Assembly: GCA_021776565.1 (NCBI GenBank)
Contig: JAJFFQ010000010.1
Span: 1 to 57,457 of the forward strand
Length of the DNA: 57,457 nucleotides
Direction of reading: 5' to 3'
Source of the DNA: Robiginitomaculum sp.
Lineage (GTDB): Bacteria; Pseudomonadota; Alphaproteobacteria; Caulobacterales; Maricaulaceae
Under the pieces are notes generated by a model. That model did not search any database, was not told the origin of the DNA, and saw nothing but the letters and a program-made list of their open reading frames with translations. A program made the position numbers and the translations under genes. Below are positions 17,411 to 26,747 of this stretch, piece after piece (within the stretch, counting starts at the first letter, position 1; each line of letters begins with the position of its first letter).

Positions 17411-18676
17411 TTACGGCTGTTTTTGATACGCTCTGATCAGCTCCAGTGCGGGCGTGCTCACCCAGGCTTTTTCATGAAAAGCCTCGCCATAGTTAACAGG
17501 CGTAACGTTTTTGTATTCATGCACGGTTTCATCAGCAATAAAGCGTATGCCTTTCCTGATTGAGGCTTTGTGGTTCGGGTTGGCGCCATGGGTCAGCAAC
17601 AACCGGGCCAGCCGCCCGTTTTTTTGTCGGCCAGATTGAGCAGCCTGGGAGACAACGGTGTTAAACAGGGCCGTATGACCACCAAAGCCGTCCCTGTCTT
17701 TATCTGCAGGCTGGTCGACATTGGCCCCTTTTGCGATTAGCCATTTGGCGATCTCCATTTCATCAAAATCCACTGCCATATGCAACAGGGTTGTACCATC
17801 CAGTGGCGTGCCATGAAGGCCAAGGCTTTCATCATCATGACAACCCATTTCAAATGGATAGATTTCGCGATAGGTAAATCGTTGGCTGAGAAGACCAGGT
17901 TTTTTTTCTAGATGCGCGTCAAGCAGGTCTATTCTGCCCCGGTGAAACGCCATGACCGATGTATCGGGGTATTGAATTCCTTGTTCGGCAAAAAGGGCAA
18001 GGCAGGCGTGTTTTGCTTCGGGGTTGCGATAATATCCTTCCAGCAGCAATGCTATGGGGGCCATTGGATCGCCATTGTCGCTTAAAGGGGCACCAATATC
18101 TGCAAGGAATTGTAATCCTTTGATGTTGAGTGTTTCGCATGGCCCCATAACGGCGTCTGGTGCGGGTTCAGCGCCCTTTTTCATGAGCAAATGAGCCATT
18201 CGGATGCGCCCTTTTAGCGTTGCGCGATCCAAAGCCCATTGCTGATCCTGTCCCGGTATGAGCAGTAATTCTTCAAACACACGCTGGCTTCCAACCTGTG
18301 CCGCACAAACAAGGGGCGGCCCCCAATTGGAGGTGATGCCATTGACGCGATCATGCAAAAGTTGTGGATGAGTACGAATGAGACCAGTAACGATGGCGGG
18401 GTCATCGGCACAAATCCCGTTAAACATTTCAATGCCATGCTTGAATTTCGGCCAGCTTGGAAAATCATGAGCACGGGCAAACGTTAACTGGGCATCAGCC
18501 AGCTTGGCGCGGACGGGTTCTGGCAATGACGGATGATATTGGTTAAAAAGTGCGACAGCTTTCGGGTCGCTCGCGCGATATGCAGTTAATAACTCACGCA
18601 CCCTTTTTTTGAGTTGTGCCAGATCAGCAGGCGCAAGAATCCGCCATTTAGGTTCTGGCAGGTTTGTTTTGGTCAT
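17411..18676 (-). CDS. Ankyrin-repeat protein
   Basis: A 421-residue soluble protein of a proteobacterial family whose N-terminal 100 residues (RELLTAYRASDPKAVALFNQ, then ARAHDFPSWPKFK) are conserved. Ankyrin repeats follow, the clearest being GTTLLHMAVDFDEMEIAKWL then IAKGANVDQPAD and GHTALFNTVV then LLTHGANPNHKAS. Such repeats bind other proteins; no catalytic domain is seen. AAGGAGG ten bases before ATG 18676 sets the start. A hairpin at 18699-18716 lies just upstream of that site in the leader. Confidence 0.8.
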   Translation of the reverse strand: MTKTNLPEPKWRILAPADLAQLKKRVRELLTAYRASDPKAVALFNQYHPSLPEPVRAKLADAQLTFARAHDFPSWPKFKHGIEMFNGICADDPAIVTGLIRTHPQLLHDRVNGITSNWGPPLVCAAQVGSQRVFEELLLIPGQDQQWALDRATLKGRIRMAHLLMKKGAEPAPDAVMGPCETLNIKGLQFLADIGAPLSDNGDPMAPIALLLEGYYRNPEAKHACLALFAEQGIQYPDTSVMAFHRGRIDLLDAHLEKKPGLLSQRFTYREIYPFEMGCHDDESLGLHGTPLDGTTLLHMAVDFDEMEIAKWLIAKGANVDQPADKDRDGFGGHTALFNTVVSQAAQSGRQKNGRLARLLLTHGANPNHKASIRKGIRFIADETVHEYKNVTPVNYGEAFHEKAWVSTPALELIRAYQKQP

Positions 18677-18698
18677 ATTCAGATAGCCTCCTTTCCTG

Positions 18699-18716
18699 AT
18701 TGCCGTGCGCGGCAAT
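18699..18716. promoter_or_regulatory. Perfect hairpin in the leader of the ankyrin gene
   Basis: ATTGCCG and CGGCAAT enclose TGCG. It ends about 10 bases upstream of the AAGGAGG of the minus-strand ankyrin gene, so it would be part of its 5' leader. It may affect translation or may simply be a small palindromic repeat. Confidence 0.4.
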
Positions 18717-18964
18717 GTCTTGCCCGTGTTCGCATGGCGGGCAGAAAGAAGGGTATGTATACAGTCATTCAGCAACTGTTGCAGGTGGGCGCTGCCCTTA
18801 CCGCGAACGGGGTGCGCCCTGCGCGCCCGTGAAAACTAGTTTGACAAAATATATAAGTCAATGTTTTTACAAAAGCAGTGCTCGTGCAAACTTGTCCTCT
18901 TGACCCTCTTATGACACAGGGCCATGTTGCAGTGCATCATAGGCGTTAGTAGAAGGAAATCGTC

Positions 18965-20152
18965 ATGTCCCTGGCATCAAACCCCATCGTCATTGTTGGT
19001 TACGCACGAACGCCCATTGGTGGCCTTTTGGGCGAAATGACCCCCCTTAGTGCCAACGAACTGGGGGCTATTGCCATCAAAGCGGCACTGGATGATGCCG
19101 GTTTGGCAGGTGAGGCGGTGGAGCAGGCCTTTATGGGCTGTGTTCTTCCCGCCGGGCAGGGGCAAGCACCAGCGCGCCAGGCGGCGTTAAAGGCCGGACT
19201 GCCAACCCATGTAGAGGCGACAACACTGAACAAGATGTGCGGCTCCGGTATGCAGGCGGCAATTATGGCCCGTGATGCGCTTGGCACCGGGCAGGCGGGT
19301 GTCATCATTGCCGGGGGCATGGAAAGCATGACCAATGCCCCACATATGCTGCCAACCCATCGCGGCGGGTACAAATATGGTCATGACCGGCTGCTGGATC
19401 ATATGGCGCAGGACGGGCTGGAAGATGCTTACTCCCATGAACCCATGGGCAAGTTCGCCGACACGGCCGCACAAAAATACCAGTTTACGCGAGAGGCACA
19501 GGATGCTTACGCACTGGAAACCTTGCGCCGTACGCAAGCGGCGGCGGCAGATGGCTCATTTGACCGCGAAATCAATCCGGTGACGATTAAAAACCGCAAG
19601 GGCGAACAGGTTATCGAAACCGATGAGCTGCCTCGCAAGGCCCGCCCGGAAAAAATTCCTCATTTGCGTCCGGCCTTCACTAAAGATGGCACAGTAACAG
19701 CGGCCAATGCCTCGGCCATTTCAGATGGTGCGGCGGCTTTGGTGATGATGCGCCGCTCAGAAGCCGACAAGCGCGGCCTGAAACCCATTGCCAAAATTGT
19801 TGCCAGTGCCGCCCATGCCCATGAGCCGGAATGGTTCACCACGGCCCCGGTGCCAGCGATAAAAAAAGTGCTGGACAAGGCCGGTTGGGACATTAGCGAT
19901 GTTGATTTGTGGGAGATCAACGAGGCGTTTGCCGTGGTGCCTATGATTGCCATGAAAGAGCTTGGCCTGTCTCATGAAATGGTCAATGTGCATGGTGGTG
20001 CCTGTGCGCTGGGGCATCCCATTGGTGCATCCGGCGCCCGTATTATGGTCACGCTGATGGCGGCGCTTGAAAAGCGCGGCAAGACCAAAGGTGTGGCGTC
20101 CTTATGCATTGGTGGCGGCGAGGCCACGGCAGTCGCATTGGAAATGCTTTAG
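18965..20152 (+). CDS. Acetyl-CoA C-acetyltransferase (thiolase)
   Basis: A 395-residue degradative/biosynthetic thiolase. Cys92 in NKMCGSGMQA is the acyl-enzyme nucleophile, His351 lies in GHPIGASGARI, and Cys381 in CIGGGEA is the second catalytic cysteine. The residues YARTPIGGLLGEM at the N-terminus are typical of acetoacetyl-CoA thiolases. AGAAGGAAA precedes the ATG. A TTGACA box lies at 18841-18846, but no convincing -10 follows. No beta-oxidation or polyhydroxybutyrate genes adjoin it, so the pathway (PhaA or AtoB role) cannot be fixed. Confidence 0.92.
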   Translation: MSLASNPIVIVGYARTPIGGLLGEMTPLSANELGAIAIKAALDDAGLAGEAVEQAFMGCVLPAGQGQAPARQAALKAGLPTHVEATTLNKMCGSGMQAAIMARDALGTGQAGVIIAGGMESMTNAPHMLPTHRGGYKYGHDRLLDHMAQDGLEDAYSHEPMGKFADTAAQKYQFTREAQDAYALETLRRTQAAAADGSFDREINPVTIKNRKGEQVIETDELPRKARPEKIPHLRPAFTKDGTVTAANASAISDGAAALVMMRRSEADKRGLKPIAKIVASAAHAHEPEWFTTAPVPAIKKVLDKAGWDISDVDLWEINEAFAVVPMIAMKELGLSHEMVNVHGGACALGHPIGASGARIMVTLMAALEKRGKTKGVASLCIGGGEATAVALEML

Positions 20153-20157
20153 CTTCT

Positions 20158-20553
20158 TTAGCCTGGAAAAGCCTTACTTATGGCCTGATGAATGGCCAGC
20201 GCGCCCATCAGGTTTTGAAATGCTTCATCTCCGAACAAAACCCGTAATTCCCGTGCATCCTTGCAATGCTGCTCATAGTTTTTCCGGGCTTGCGGGTCAA
20301 AATTCTCAAAGCCTTCATCGTCTGCCCATTCCTCAAAATCGTCATAATCAATGACGCTTTGGGCTTGAACCGCGAAATAATAAACCAGATTACCAATTGT
20401 TGGGGCGTTTGGTGCTGCTTTCCTGACGGTGATGTCACGCACCATCTGTCCATAATCGCTGACCAATGTGCAATGGTATGCGTTTGGCCCGGTTTTCTCT
20501 GCCGTGAGGGTCAGGTTTGCAGCGGCGATGGCCTCGTCTATGAAATCACTCAT
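20158..20553 (-). CDS. Conserved hypothetical acidic protein
   Basis: A 131-residue acidic protein I do not recognise. It is likely alpha/beta: an N-terminal strand region (LTLTAEKTGPNAYHCTLVSD), a helix (IGNLVYYFAVQAQSVIDYDD), then a charged, aromatic-rich helical end. No signal peptide or membrane segment is present. The stop lies five bases from the stop of the thiolase gene. The start is followed on the same strand, 27 bases upstream, by sfsA, so it may be the second gene of an sfsA transcript. Confidence 0.6.
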   Translation of the reverse strand: MSDFIDEAIAAANLTLTAEKTGPNAYHCTLVSDYGQMVRDITVRKAAPNAPTIGNLVYYFAVQAQSVIDYDDFEEWADDEGFENFDPQARKNYEQHCKDARELRVLFGDEAFQNLMGALAIHQAISKAFPG

Positions 20554-20580
20554 CTTCTTCCCAGTTTCTATTCACTAAGG

Positions 20581-21279
20581 TCACTCGAACAATACCGGGT
20601 CTTCAACGCTAATGCCTTCACAGGATATGCGGCAGCCATAAACCAGTATTTCAACACCCGCCTCGCGGGCGCGTTGTAATGCCACGCTATACGCTGGATC
20701 AATATCATCGGCGGGGGCAAAACGGCTACAGTCACTACGCTGCACAACAAACAGCACAATGGCACGATTGCCTTTGCGCACCTCATTGGTCAGATCGTCC
20801 ATGTGCTTTGCGGCGCGTTTACTGACCGAATCTGGAAACTCTGCCAGTCCTTGTTCGCGCGACAGGGTGACGCTTTTCACCTCCACATAGCAGGGGCGGC
20901 GGCCCTCGTTTTGCAACAGGAAATCCACCCGGCTATTCGTGCCGTATTTTACCTCACGACGAAGATCATCATAACCATTCAGAGGTGTAATCATGCCGTC
21001 CAGGATCGCCTCTTCGGCCAGAGCATTGGCCCGGCCCGTATGCACACCGACCAGGGCACCATTCATTTCGATAAATTCCAGGCTGTATTGCAGTTTGCGT
21101 TTGGGGTTTTTGCTGTCCGAGATACACACTCTGGCCCCCGGGGTATTCAGACCCAGCATGGAGCCGGGATTGGCGCAATGCACAGTTATCTCCTCGCCCG
21201 TGCCAAGGCGAACATCGGCCAGAAACCGCTTATAACGTTTAATCAGGGTCGCTTCGACAAGGGGTTCGGGGAATCGCAT
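20581..21279 (-). CDS. sfsA: DNA/RNA nuclease SfsA (sugar fermentation stimulation protein)
   Basis: A 232-residue member of the SfsA family, with an N-terminal OB-like domain and a C-terminal PD-(D/E)XK nuclease-like core. VHCANPGSMLGL, NSRVDFLL, and CYVEVKSVTL (the E-x-K of the core) are visible, followed by GLAEFPDSVSKRAAKHMDDL. Its biological job is not settled; the E. coli protein binds DNA and was found as a stimulator of maltose metabolism. Confidence 0.92.
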   Translation of the reverse strand: MRFPEPLVEATLIKRYKRFLADVRLGTGEEITVHCANPGSMLGLNTPGARVCISDSKNPKRKLQYSLEFIEMNGALVGVHTGRANALAEEAILDGMITPLNGYDDLRREVKYGTNSRVDFLLQNEGRRPCYVEVKSVTLSREQGLAEFPDSVSKRAAKHMDDLTNEVRKGNRAIVLFVVQRSDCSRFAPADDIDPAYSVALQRAREAGVEILVYGCRISCEGISVEDPVLFE

Positions 21280-21371
21280 AACATCATACTGCCCTTGTGT
21301 CGGTGCTCACCGCAATAGGGGCTTTATTTTACCCAGACTTTCGCCATAGTGCGCGATCAGAGTCAGGCTTT

Positions 21372-21459
21372 GCGGGCGTGGCGGAATTGGTAGACGCACA
21401 GGACTTAAAATCCTGAGATCTGTTAGATCGTGGGGGTTCGATTCCCCCCGCCCGCACCA
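21372..21459 (+). tRNA. tRNA-Leu(TAA)
   Basis: An 88-nt type II tRNA including an encoded CCA. The acceptor stem GCGGGCG pairs fully with CGCCCGC, the anticodon stem is CAGGA/TCCTG and the loop CTTAAAA gives anticodon TAA, which reads UUA. The long variable arm (GATCTGTTAGATC) and the T-arm GGGGG/CCCCC are intact. Confidence 0.97.
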
Positions 21460-21502
21460 TCACTTCTTCGGGGGTAACATTTATTGACGAAGGTGGATAA
21501 AT

Positions 21503-22333
21503 CTATTCCGTCACCGCCAGATCGAAGGTAACGATATGGCGCACATGAGCCGTTGCCTCAGTGGCGTTAGCCGGAAGAAGGGCGGCATCAATCAGCGAGC
21601 CAAAATTCATTACAAAAGAGTTTCCCGCCTTGTTCAATAATTCATGAAACAGGGTGACATCGCGCAATTCCCCGCTCAACACGCAAAACAGATAATATAG
21701 GGCTGAGTTTCTGGCCGATATATGTAAAGGCGCGATCGGGGCCTTGTATTTTCGTGCCAGCGAAACGGCGGTAGACTGCCATGGCTGATCCTGAAGCCCC
21801 GTCATTGTCAGCTTTGCCAGTTTTCCTGCCGGAAACATGATGATGCAACGTTCATCATTCATCGCCGCTTTAACTCCGGCCAGGGTGGCCCGTGTAGTCT
21901 CGCGAGATCGTTTTTCCAACACCCATTCAACCGGAATAATCAGATCTTCGCCGCGTGGCACCACCCGCAGGGCGTCGGCATTGGCCAAAAACATTATGTC
22001 TGGACGACGTTTTTTAAGCACATCAAACACCGCCATACCATCGGCAAGTCCGGTGGGATGATCGGCAATGACCACCAAGCGCCCGGTTTCAGGCACATGG
22101 TGCAAGCCATCAATATCAAGACGTAAATCCAGTATGCGAGACACCTCCTCAAAAGCCTCAAACCCGGTGTTTCGCTCTATTCGCTCTGCCATTGCACAGG
22201 CACGCTTATAACCAAGCAAAGAATAAAGCACTGGCTGTATGAGCGGCCAAATGGCCTTTTGCGCCCGCAAACGCTGGCAACGCTCGCCGATCAACTCGTC
22301 AACAATGTGCCTGGATTTAGGGTCAAAGCTCAT
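21503..22333 (-). CDS. Lysophospholipid acyltransferase family protein (PlsC-like)
   Basis: A 276-residue glycerolipid acyltransferase. The acyltransferase motif I is VIADHPTGLADG with His92 and Asp98, a slightly longer spacing than the textbook HX4D and like that of the ornithine-lipid and hemolysin-type branch (NHPxG). Motif III appears as IIMFPAGKLAK, with Ala where Glu is usual. No strong membrane segment is present, only an N-terminal hydrophobic helix near 28-42. The substrate is unknown. Confidence 0.78.
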   Translation of the reverse strand: MSFDPKSRHIVDELIGERCQRLRAQKAIWPLIQPVLYSLLGYKRACAMAERIERNTGFEAFEEVSRILDLRLDIDGLHHVPETGRLVVIADHPTGLADGMAVFDVLKKRRPDIMFLANADALRVVPRGEDLIIPVEWVLEKRSRETTRATLAGVKAAMNDERCIIMFPAGKLAKLTMTGLQDQPWQSTAVSLARKYKAPIAPLHISARNSALYYLFCVLSGELRDVTLFHELLNKAGNSFVMNFGSLIDAALLPANATEATAHVRHIVTFDLAVTE

Positions 22334-22444
22334 TCAAGTTATCGCACCCTTGCAACCGGTCATCGATTATGCCTTGCCATTTTGTAATTTGAAGGCAGCA
22401 ATAAGAATTGCAATACTGTTTTTTTGATAACCGGGTGATATTCA

Positions 22445-23017
22445 ATGAAAACTGCATATCTGGCTGCAATACTATACCTGACCGCCAACGGCGCAATGGC
22501 CCAGCAAACCAATGCAACACCAAAACCGCCCCCTCCACCACCGTGTTCAGCAGACGAGTACCGCCAGCTGGACTTTTGGGTAGGGGAATGGGATTTGTGG
22601 TATAGTCAGGGCAAGGACAAGCCTAAAGGCACAGCGCACAATTCAATCACCAAAGGTGATTTCGGCAATTGTGTCATTACCGAGCATTTTACCATGTCTG
22701 GTTTTAATGGCACCAGCATCTCAACCTATCACAACCGCATTGGCCAATGGCGCCAGACCTGGGTTGATGACAAGGGCGGTTATTTTGACCTGGTTGGTGG
22801 CCCGGCAGAAAAAGGCGCCGGTTATGACTTTGGACTGGAACTGGTTCACCCCGAAGGTATCAAGGTGCCCTATTTGCGCATGATTTGGCAAATTGAGGAT
22901 AAGGATCATCTTGTCTGGCGCTGGCAAAATCACAAGAAAGGTGAGACAGAATGGCAGGATAGCTGGGTGCTGCACTATGTCCGCGAAGGGGCGAAAAGGA
23001 ATGAGTTAAAGGATTAA
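22445..23017 (+). CDS. Exported protein, DUF1579-like fold
   Basis: A 190-residue protein with a signal peptide (about 1-20, ending GAMAQQ), a proline run (KPPPPPPC) with Cys34, then LDFWVGEWDLWYSQG, a common opening of secreted beta-barrel (lipocalin-like) DUF1579-type proteins. The rest is strand- and Trp-rich (VWRWQNH, WVLHYVRE). The cysteine after the signal peptide lies too far on to be a lipobox. The function is unknown. Its end nearly meets the convergent chemoreceptor gene. Confidence 0.65.
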   Translation: MKTAYLAAILYLTANGAMAQQTNATPKPPPPPPCSADEYRQLDFWVGEWDLWYSQGKDKPKGTAHNSITKGDFGNCVITEHFTMSGFNGTSISTYHNRIGQWRQTWVDDKGGYFDLVGGPAEKGAGYDFGLELVHPEGIKVPYLRMIWQIEDKDHLVWRWQNHKKGETEWQDSWVLHYVREGAKRNELKD

Positions 23018-23038
23018 AACTCAACTGCGCCCAACCAC

Positions 23039-24394
23039 TTATGCCGCGCGGATATTGCGCAAAAAACCTTCGACCTGTGTACGCAAGTTTTCCGCCTGCT
23101 TGCCCAGTTCACCGGCGGCATCGACCACATTACCAGAGGCAGCACCGGTTTCGTTGGCACCTTCAAGAACCTGAACAATGTTGCGCGAAACATCCTGGGT
23201 ACCGGTTGCCGCCTCTTGAGTATTGCGGGCAATTTCCTGGGTTGCCGCAGATTGCTCCTCAACCGCTGCGTTAATGGCGACGGAAACTTCGTTCATTTCA
23301 TCAATGGTAGAACGAATGGCACCAATGGCTTCCACCGATTGGCCGGTAATTTCCTGCATACCCTGAATTTGTCCGGCAATGTCTTCGGTGGCCTTGGCGG
23401 TTTGCGTGGCCAGGGATTTTACCTCGGATGCCACCACAGCAAAGCCGCGTCCGGCTTCGCCGGCACGAGCAGATTCGATCGTCGCGTTCAGTGCCAAAAG
23501 ATTTGTTTGTTCGGCTATATCGGAAATCATATTGACCACTTCACCAACTTTTTCAGCGGCCCGGGCCAATGATTCAATCGTGTCATTTGTGGTCTGAGCG
23601 CGCTCCACCGCCTGCCCGGCAATTTCCGTGGAATGGGAAACCTGCTGGGCAATTTCGCTAACCGATGCACCCATCTGTTCAGCCGCTGTAGCAACAACGG
23701 AAACATTGGCGGTGGCTTCCTCGGCTGCAGCAGATACGGTCGTGGACTTTTCTGACGTATGTTCCGCCGTTCTGGCCATGGTCTGGGCCGTGGTTTCCAG
23801 TTCTGTGGCCGCCGCCGCAACAGATTCTACAATACCCAGCACGTTTTGCTCAAACGAGCCTGCAAGTTCATCCATTTCTTTGCTTTTTTGAATCTCTATC
23901 TCTTCCAGATAAATAGAGATAGCAAAATCCATATCCAGCATGGCCGCTTTGTTAAGTGCGACCAGATACAGGGCACGCTTGTCCCCCAGCTTGTCCCTGC
24001 CAAGGCCCTTGGAGACAAAAGTTGCAGAAATTTTCTGGGCAAGCTCTGTAACAATAAAAGCATACCCGGCGATGTACCAGCGTGGTTCAAGACCAAGAAC
24101 AGCATGCACCTTGCCGATGCGACGCACGGACTGAACATAATTATCGTCAAATGTGCCGTTGGTAATGCTCATCCAGTGTTCAAACTGTTTTTGGCTGGCA
24201 TGTTTTTTTTGCTGTTCATTGCTAAAAAATTTATTGACCTGGGGCCATTGCCCAATGTGATCGTAAAACCGGTTAAGAATGTCAGGCAGCCATTCTTTGA
24301 TATAAGGCTGCATTTCCTGTAATGCGCCGCCGCAGCGCCCGCGCTGCAAATCCATAAACTTCAAACGTTCATCAATGGCAATGTTATCAGTCAT
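23039..24394 (-). CDS. Globin-coupled methyl-accepting chemotaxis protein (HemAT-like)
   Basis: A 451-residue soluble oxygen sensor. Residues about 30-175 form a protoglobin domain with the proximal haem His97 in [19 protein letters not shown] short linker leads to a cytoplasmic MCP signalling domain; its hairpin tip reads [20 protein letters not shown], followed by [11 protein letters not shown]. There is no membrane helix, as in Bacillus HemAT. The likely role is aerotaxis through CheA/CheW encoded elsewhere. I start at ATG 24394; the frame extends upstream without a good signal. Confidence 0.92.
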   Translation of the reverse strand: MTDNIAIDERLKFMDLQRGRCGGALQEMQPYIKEWLPDILNRFYDHIGQWPQVNKFFSNEQQKKHASQKQFEHWMSITNGTFDDNYVQSVRRIGKVHAVLGLEPRWYIAGYAFIVTELAQKISATFVSKGLGRDKLGDKRALYLVALNKAAMLDMDFAISIYLEEIEIQKSKEMDELAGSFEQNVLGIVESVAAAATELETTAQTMARTAEHTSEKSTTVSAAAEEATANVSVVATAAEQMGASVSEIAQQVSHSTEIAGQAVERAQTTNDTIESLARAAEKVGEVVNMISDIAEQTNLLALNATIESARAGEAGRGFAVVASEVKSLATQTAKATEDIAGQIQGMQEITGQSVEAIGAIRSTIDEMNEVSVAINAAVEEQSAATQEIARNTQEAATGTQDVSRNIVQVLEGANETGAASGNVVDAAGELGKQAENLRTQVEGFLRNIRAA

Positions 24395-24620
24395 AGTATT
24401 AATCACCTGTTTTCTGCCTGTTGCGTGGACGTTGCCCAAGGGCAATCACCCGCTATTAAATCCCCAAGTGCTCTCAATTAACCGGGATTTGGTTACCAAA
24501 ATCTTAGCATGTAAAATGAATTACCGCCCACTTGTAGTTGTATTTTATAATTGACAAGCTGTGCGCCAAAGTATCGGGATACTCACACTGAATTGCAGAG
24601 GGTATTACCGGGGTCAGATT

Positions 24621-25163
24621 TTACTGCGCTCTGGAAAAGCCCTGCACATAATCAACCAGAGAATAGACCGTCACAAGAGCGGCAAACCCGATAAGGGCCA
24701 GACTGATTGTGTCTACCTGACCCAATATATGAGCAATTATAACGCCGATTTGCGCAACGCCCTGTACCACGGCCTTAACCTTGCCCGATAGCCGCGCTCC
24801 TATGCTCACGCCCCGTGATGCCGCCATAATGCGTGCATAAGAGACAATAATATCCCGAAACAGGAACGGGAAAACGAGCCAGAGCGGCATCCAGCCCGCA
24901 GCAGAAAAAGCCATAAAAACAGTTAGTCGATACAGACTGTCGCACAAGGGATCCAGCGCCTGGCCCAGCCCACTGGACAGCCCCATTTTACGTGCCAACG
25001 CGCCATCCAGCACGTCAGATAACTCACTGACAATCGCTAAAACCAGCACCGCCCACAATAACGGTGAGCCGGTGGCGAGAAGATAATAAATACCAAAACC
25101 CAAAACAACGCGCAGCAGGGTCACGATATTGGGCAGGGTGAGTATTGTGCTCTGTTCCTTCAT
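24621..25163 (-). CDS. CDP-alcohol phosphatidyltransferase (PgsA-like)
   Basis: A 180-residue membrane enzyme of phospholipid synthesis. The whole family motif is present: Asp50, Asp53-Gly54, Ala57-Arg58, Gly67, Asp71 and Asp75 (SDVLDGALARKMGLSSGLGQ, then ALDPLCD). It has about five membrane helices. Phosphatidylglycerophosphate synthase is likely because pgsA lies next to uvrC in many alphaproteobacteria, but here three genes stand between them and the product could use another alcohol. Confidence 0.8.
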   Translation of the reverse strand: MKEQSTILTLPNIVTLLRVVLGFGIYYLLATGSPLLWAVLVLAIVSELSDVLDGALARKMGLSSGLGQALDPLCDSLYRLTVFMAFSAAGWMPLWLVFPFLFRDIIVSYARIMAASRGVSIGARLSGKVKAVVQGVAQIGVIIAHILGQVDTISLALIGFAALVTVYSLVDYVQGFSRAQ

Positions 25164-25178
25164 AATGATTTCGCCTTT

Positions 25179-25943
25179 TCAATTTTGATCTGCCCAGGCA
25201 TCCAGTTGAGATGCAAGGGACATATATTCATCCACCTCCACGTAAACCCCTTCTGGGTTCAGAGTAAGTGCGTGAGCGAAAGCTTGATTGTTAAGAGCAC
25301 GTGAAATCATTATGGCAAAGCCATTGTCTTTAATGATTGTCACTGATTTTTCCATATAAGCCTTGCTCCAGTGGTAACGTACAGCAATGGCGCTGGCCCA
25401 CGTCACACCAGAAATATCCGTCATGGCAAATTGTATGGGGTTTGCAGCACTTAAAAGAACTCGGTTACCTCTGACCCACTCAGTGTGCAAGGTGCGACTT
25501 GTTTCAGGGGCTAAAATCTGGCACTGGGCGAGCAAGCCACTAGAATACGAGTCAATCCAAAATCTGTTGGGCACATACTGCTCGAGCAACCGAAACATCA
25601 TGTTCAAGGCTGGTTCAGCAGCACCAAGCCCGGTTTTCAATTCAAGAACAATTTCCATGTTGTCCGGAATCATTTTTAATACTGGTTCGAGTAGTAAAAT
25701 TTGACCGGTTCTTTGCTGCACATCAATTTCAGAAAGCGTCAGGGAATCGAACATATATTTTGGATGGCGCAAATATAAAACCGGTTCATCGCCCAGACTA
25801 TTCCAGCATAAATCCCCTTCTAGCGCAGGGATTGCATATTGCACTGGCCTTTTTAGGAATTTTATTGACCGTACCAATGTAGCTGTTTCATTCAACGCAC
25901 GATGAAAAATGATTCTCTTTTTATTTTTGAAATCCAGTTTCAC
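25179..25943 (-). CDS. Glycerophosphodiester phosphodiesterase-like protein (divergent)
   Basis: A 254-residue protein with scattered but ordered GDPD-type residues: His14-Arg15 (FHRALNE), Glu42 and Asp44 (ALEGDLCW), His60 (LRHP) and Glu101/Lys103 (LELKTG). These match the catalytic HR, E-x-D, H and E-x-K positions of the TIM-barrel GDPD fold; overall similarity to the family is low. It has no signal peptide. It lies 15 bases upstream of the pgsA-like gene and 12 bases downstream of the HAD gene on one strand, so a phospho-metabolic operon is likely. Confidence 0.55.
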   Translation of the reverse strand: MKLDFKNKKRIIFHRALNETATLVRSIKFLKRPVQYAIPALEGDLCWNSLGDEPVLYLRHPKYMFDSLTLSEIDVQQRTGQILLLEPVLKMIPDNMEIVLELKTGLGAAEPALNMMFRLLEQYVPNRFWIDSYSSGLLAQCQILAPETSRTLHTEWVRGNRVLLSAANPIQFAMTDISGVTWASAIAVRYHWSKAYMEKSVTIIKDNGFAIMISRALNNQAFAHALTLNPEGVYVEVDEYMSLASQLDAWADQN

Positions 25944-25955
25944 CGTAATATCTCT

Positions 25956-26747
25956 TTACTTTCTGGCATCCATCAACATTTCTGCCAATTCAATGAATCC
26001 ATTGGCTGAAACACCTGATGTGATAAAACATGGACACTCATCAGCTCTAAGATCGTAGTGCATTATATTTTTTACCCCGACTGAATGTGGAAAACGTTTA
26101 AACATCGGCACATCATTGGGGGAATCGCCAACATAAACTGCCTGATCGATAATGTCAGATACGTCTTGATGCCTCACGGTATCGAGCCAACGTAAAAACA
26201 TGCTCAATTTGTCATAATTTCCAAACCAGGCATTGACGTGGATAGAACTGACCTTGGCTGTTGCCCCTTCGGCCTCGAAACGGGCGCGAATGGCCTCGGC
26301 AGTTTCAAGTGATAGCGGCACTACATCTTCGGCAAAATCTACCGCCACATCGCTGGCCCGCCACGGATTATCCTGTGCCAGTGCCGTGCCTGGAAAGTCA
26401 GCAATGATCCCTCTTGCAATCTCGTGCAGCTGCGCCAGGTTCCCGGTTCTGGTCTCGACAGTATCGTGCCAAATTTGACGCACATGCACGCCATCGCGAT
26501 AAAAACACAAAGCCCCGTTTTCGCCGACAACAGCATCCACAGGGAAAAACCGCGCAATCATATCACACCAGCCAGCAGGGCGCCCGGTAATGAGAACAAC
26601 GGTCATGCCTGTGGCGCACAAGGCCTCCAAAGCTGTATAACTCTTGGCCGGAAAAACACCGTCAGTAGTCAGCGTATCGTCGATATCAGAAAGCACTATT
26701 TGAATGTCTTTGCGATGATCTTTAGGCATTTTAGCAAGCGGTATCAT
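25956..26747 (-). CDS. HAD-IIB (Cof-type) phosphatase
   Basis: A 263-residue HAD phosphatase with motif I SDIDDTLTTDG (Asp21, Asp23), motif II VLITGRPAGW, and motif IV YVGDSPNDVPMFKRFPHSVG. The cap residues NAWFGNYDKL and VVGENGALCFYRDG place it with the sugar-phosphatase branch (sucrose-phosphatase and mannosyl-3-phosphoglycerate phosphatase-like). The true substrate is unknown. The start ATG 26747 overlaps the stop of the membrane-protein gene (ATGA), so the two are coupled. Confidence 0.78.
   Translation of the reverse strand: MIPLAKMPKDHRKDIQIVLSDIDDTLTTDGVFPAKSYTALEALCATGMTVVLITGRPAGWCDMIARFFPVDAVVGENGALCFYRDGVHVRQIWHDTVETRTGNLAQLHEIARGIIADFPGTALAQDNPWRASDVAVDFAEDVVPLSLETAEAIRARFEAEGATAKVSSIHVNAWFGNYDKLSMFLRWLDTVRHQDVSDIIDQAVYVGDSPNDVPMFKRFPHSVGVKNIMHYDLRADECPCFITSGVSANGFIELAEMLMDARK

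Noticed and set aside
18841-18870. Sigma-70 promoter of the thiolase gene
   Set aside because: TTGACA is perfect, but no acceptable -10 box lies 16-18 bases downstream, so I did not annotate it.
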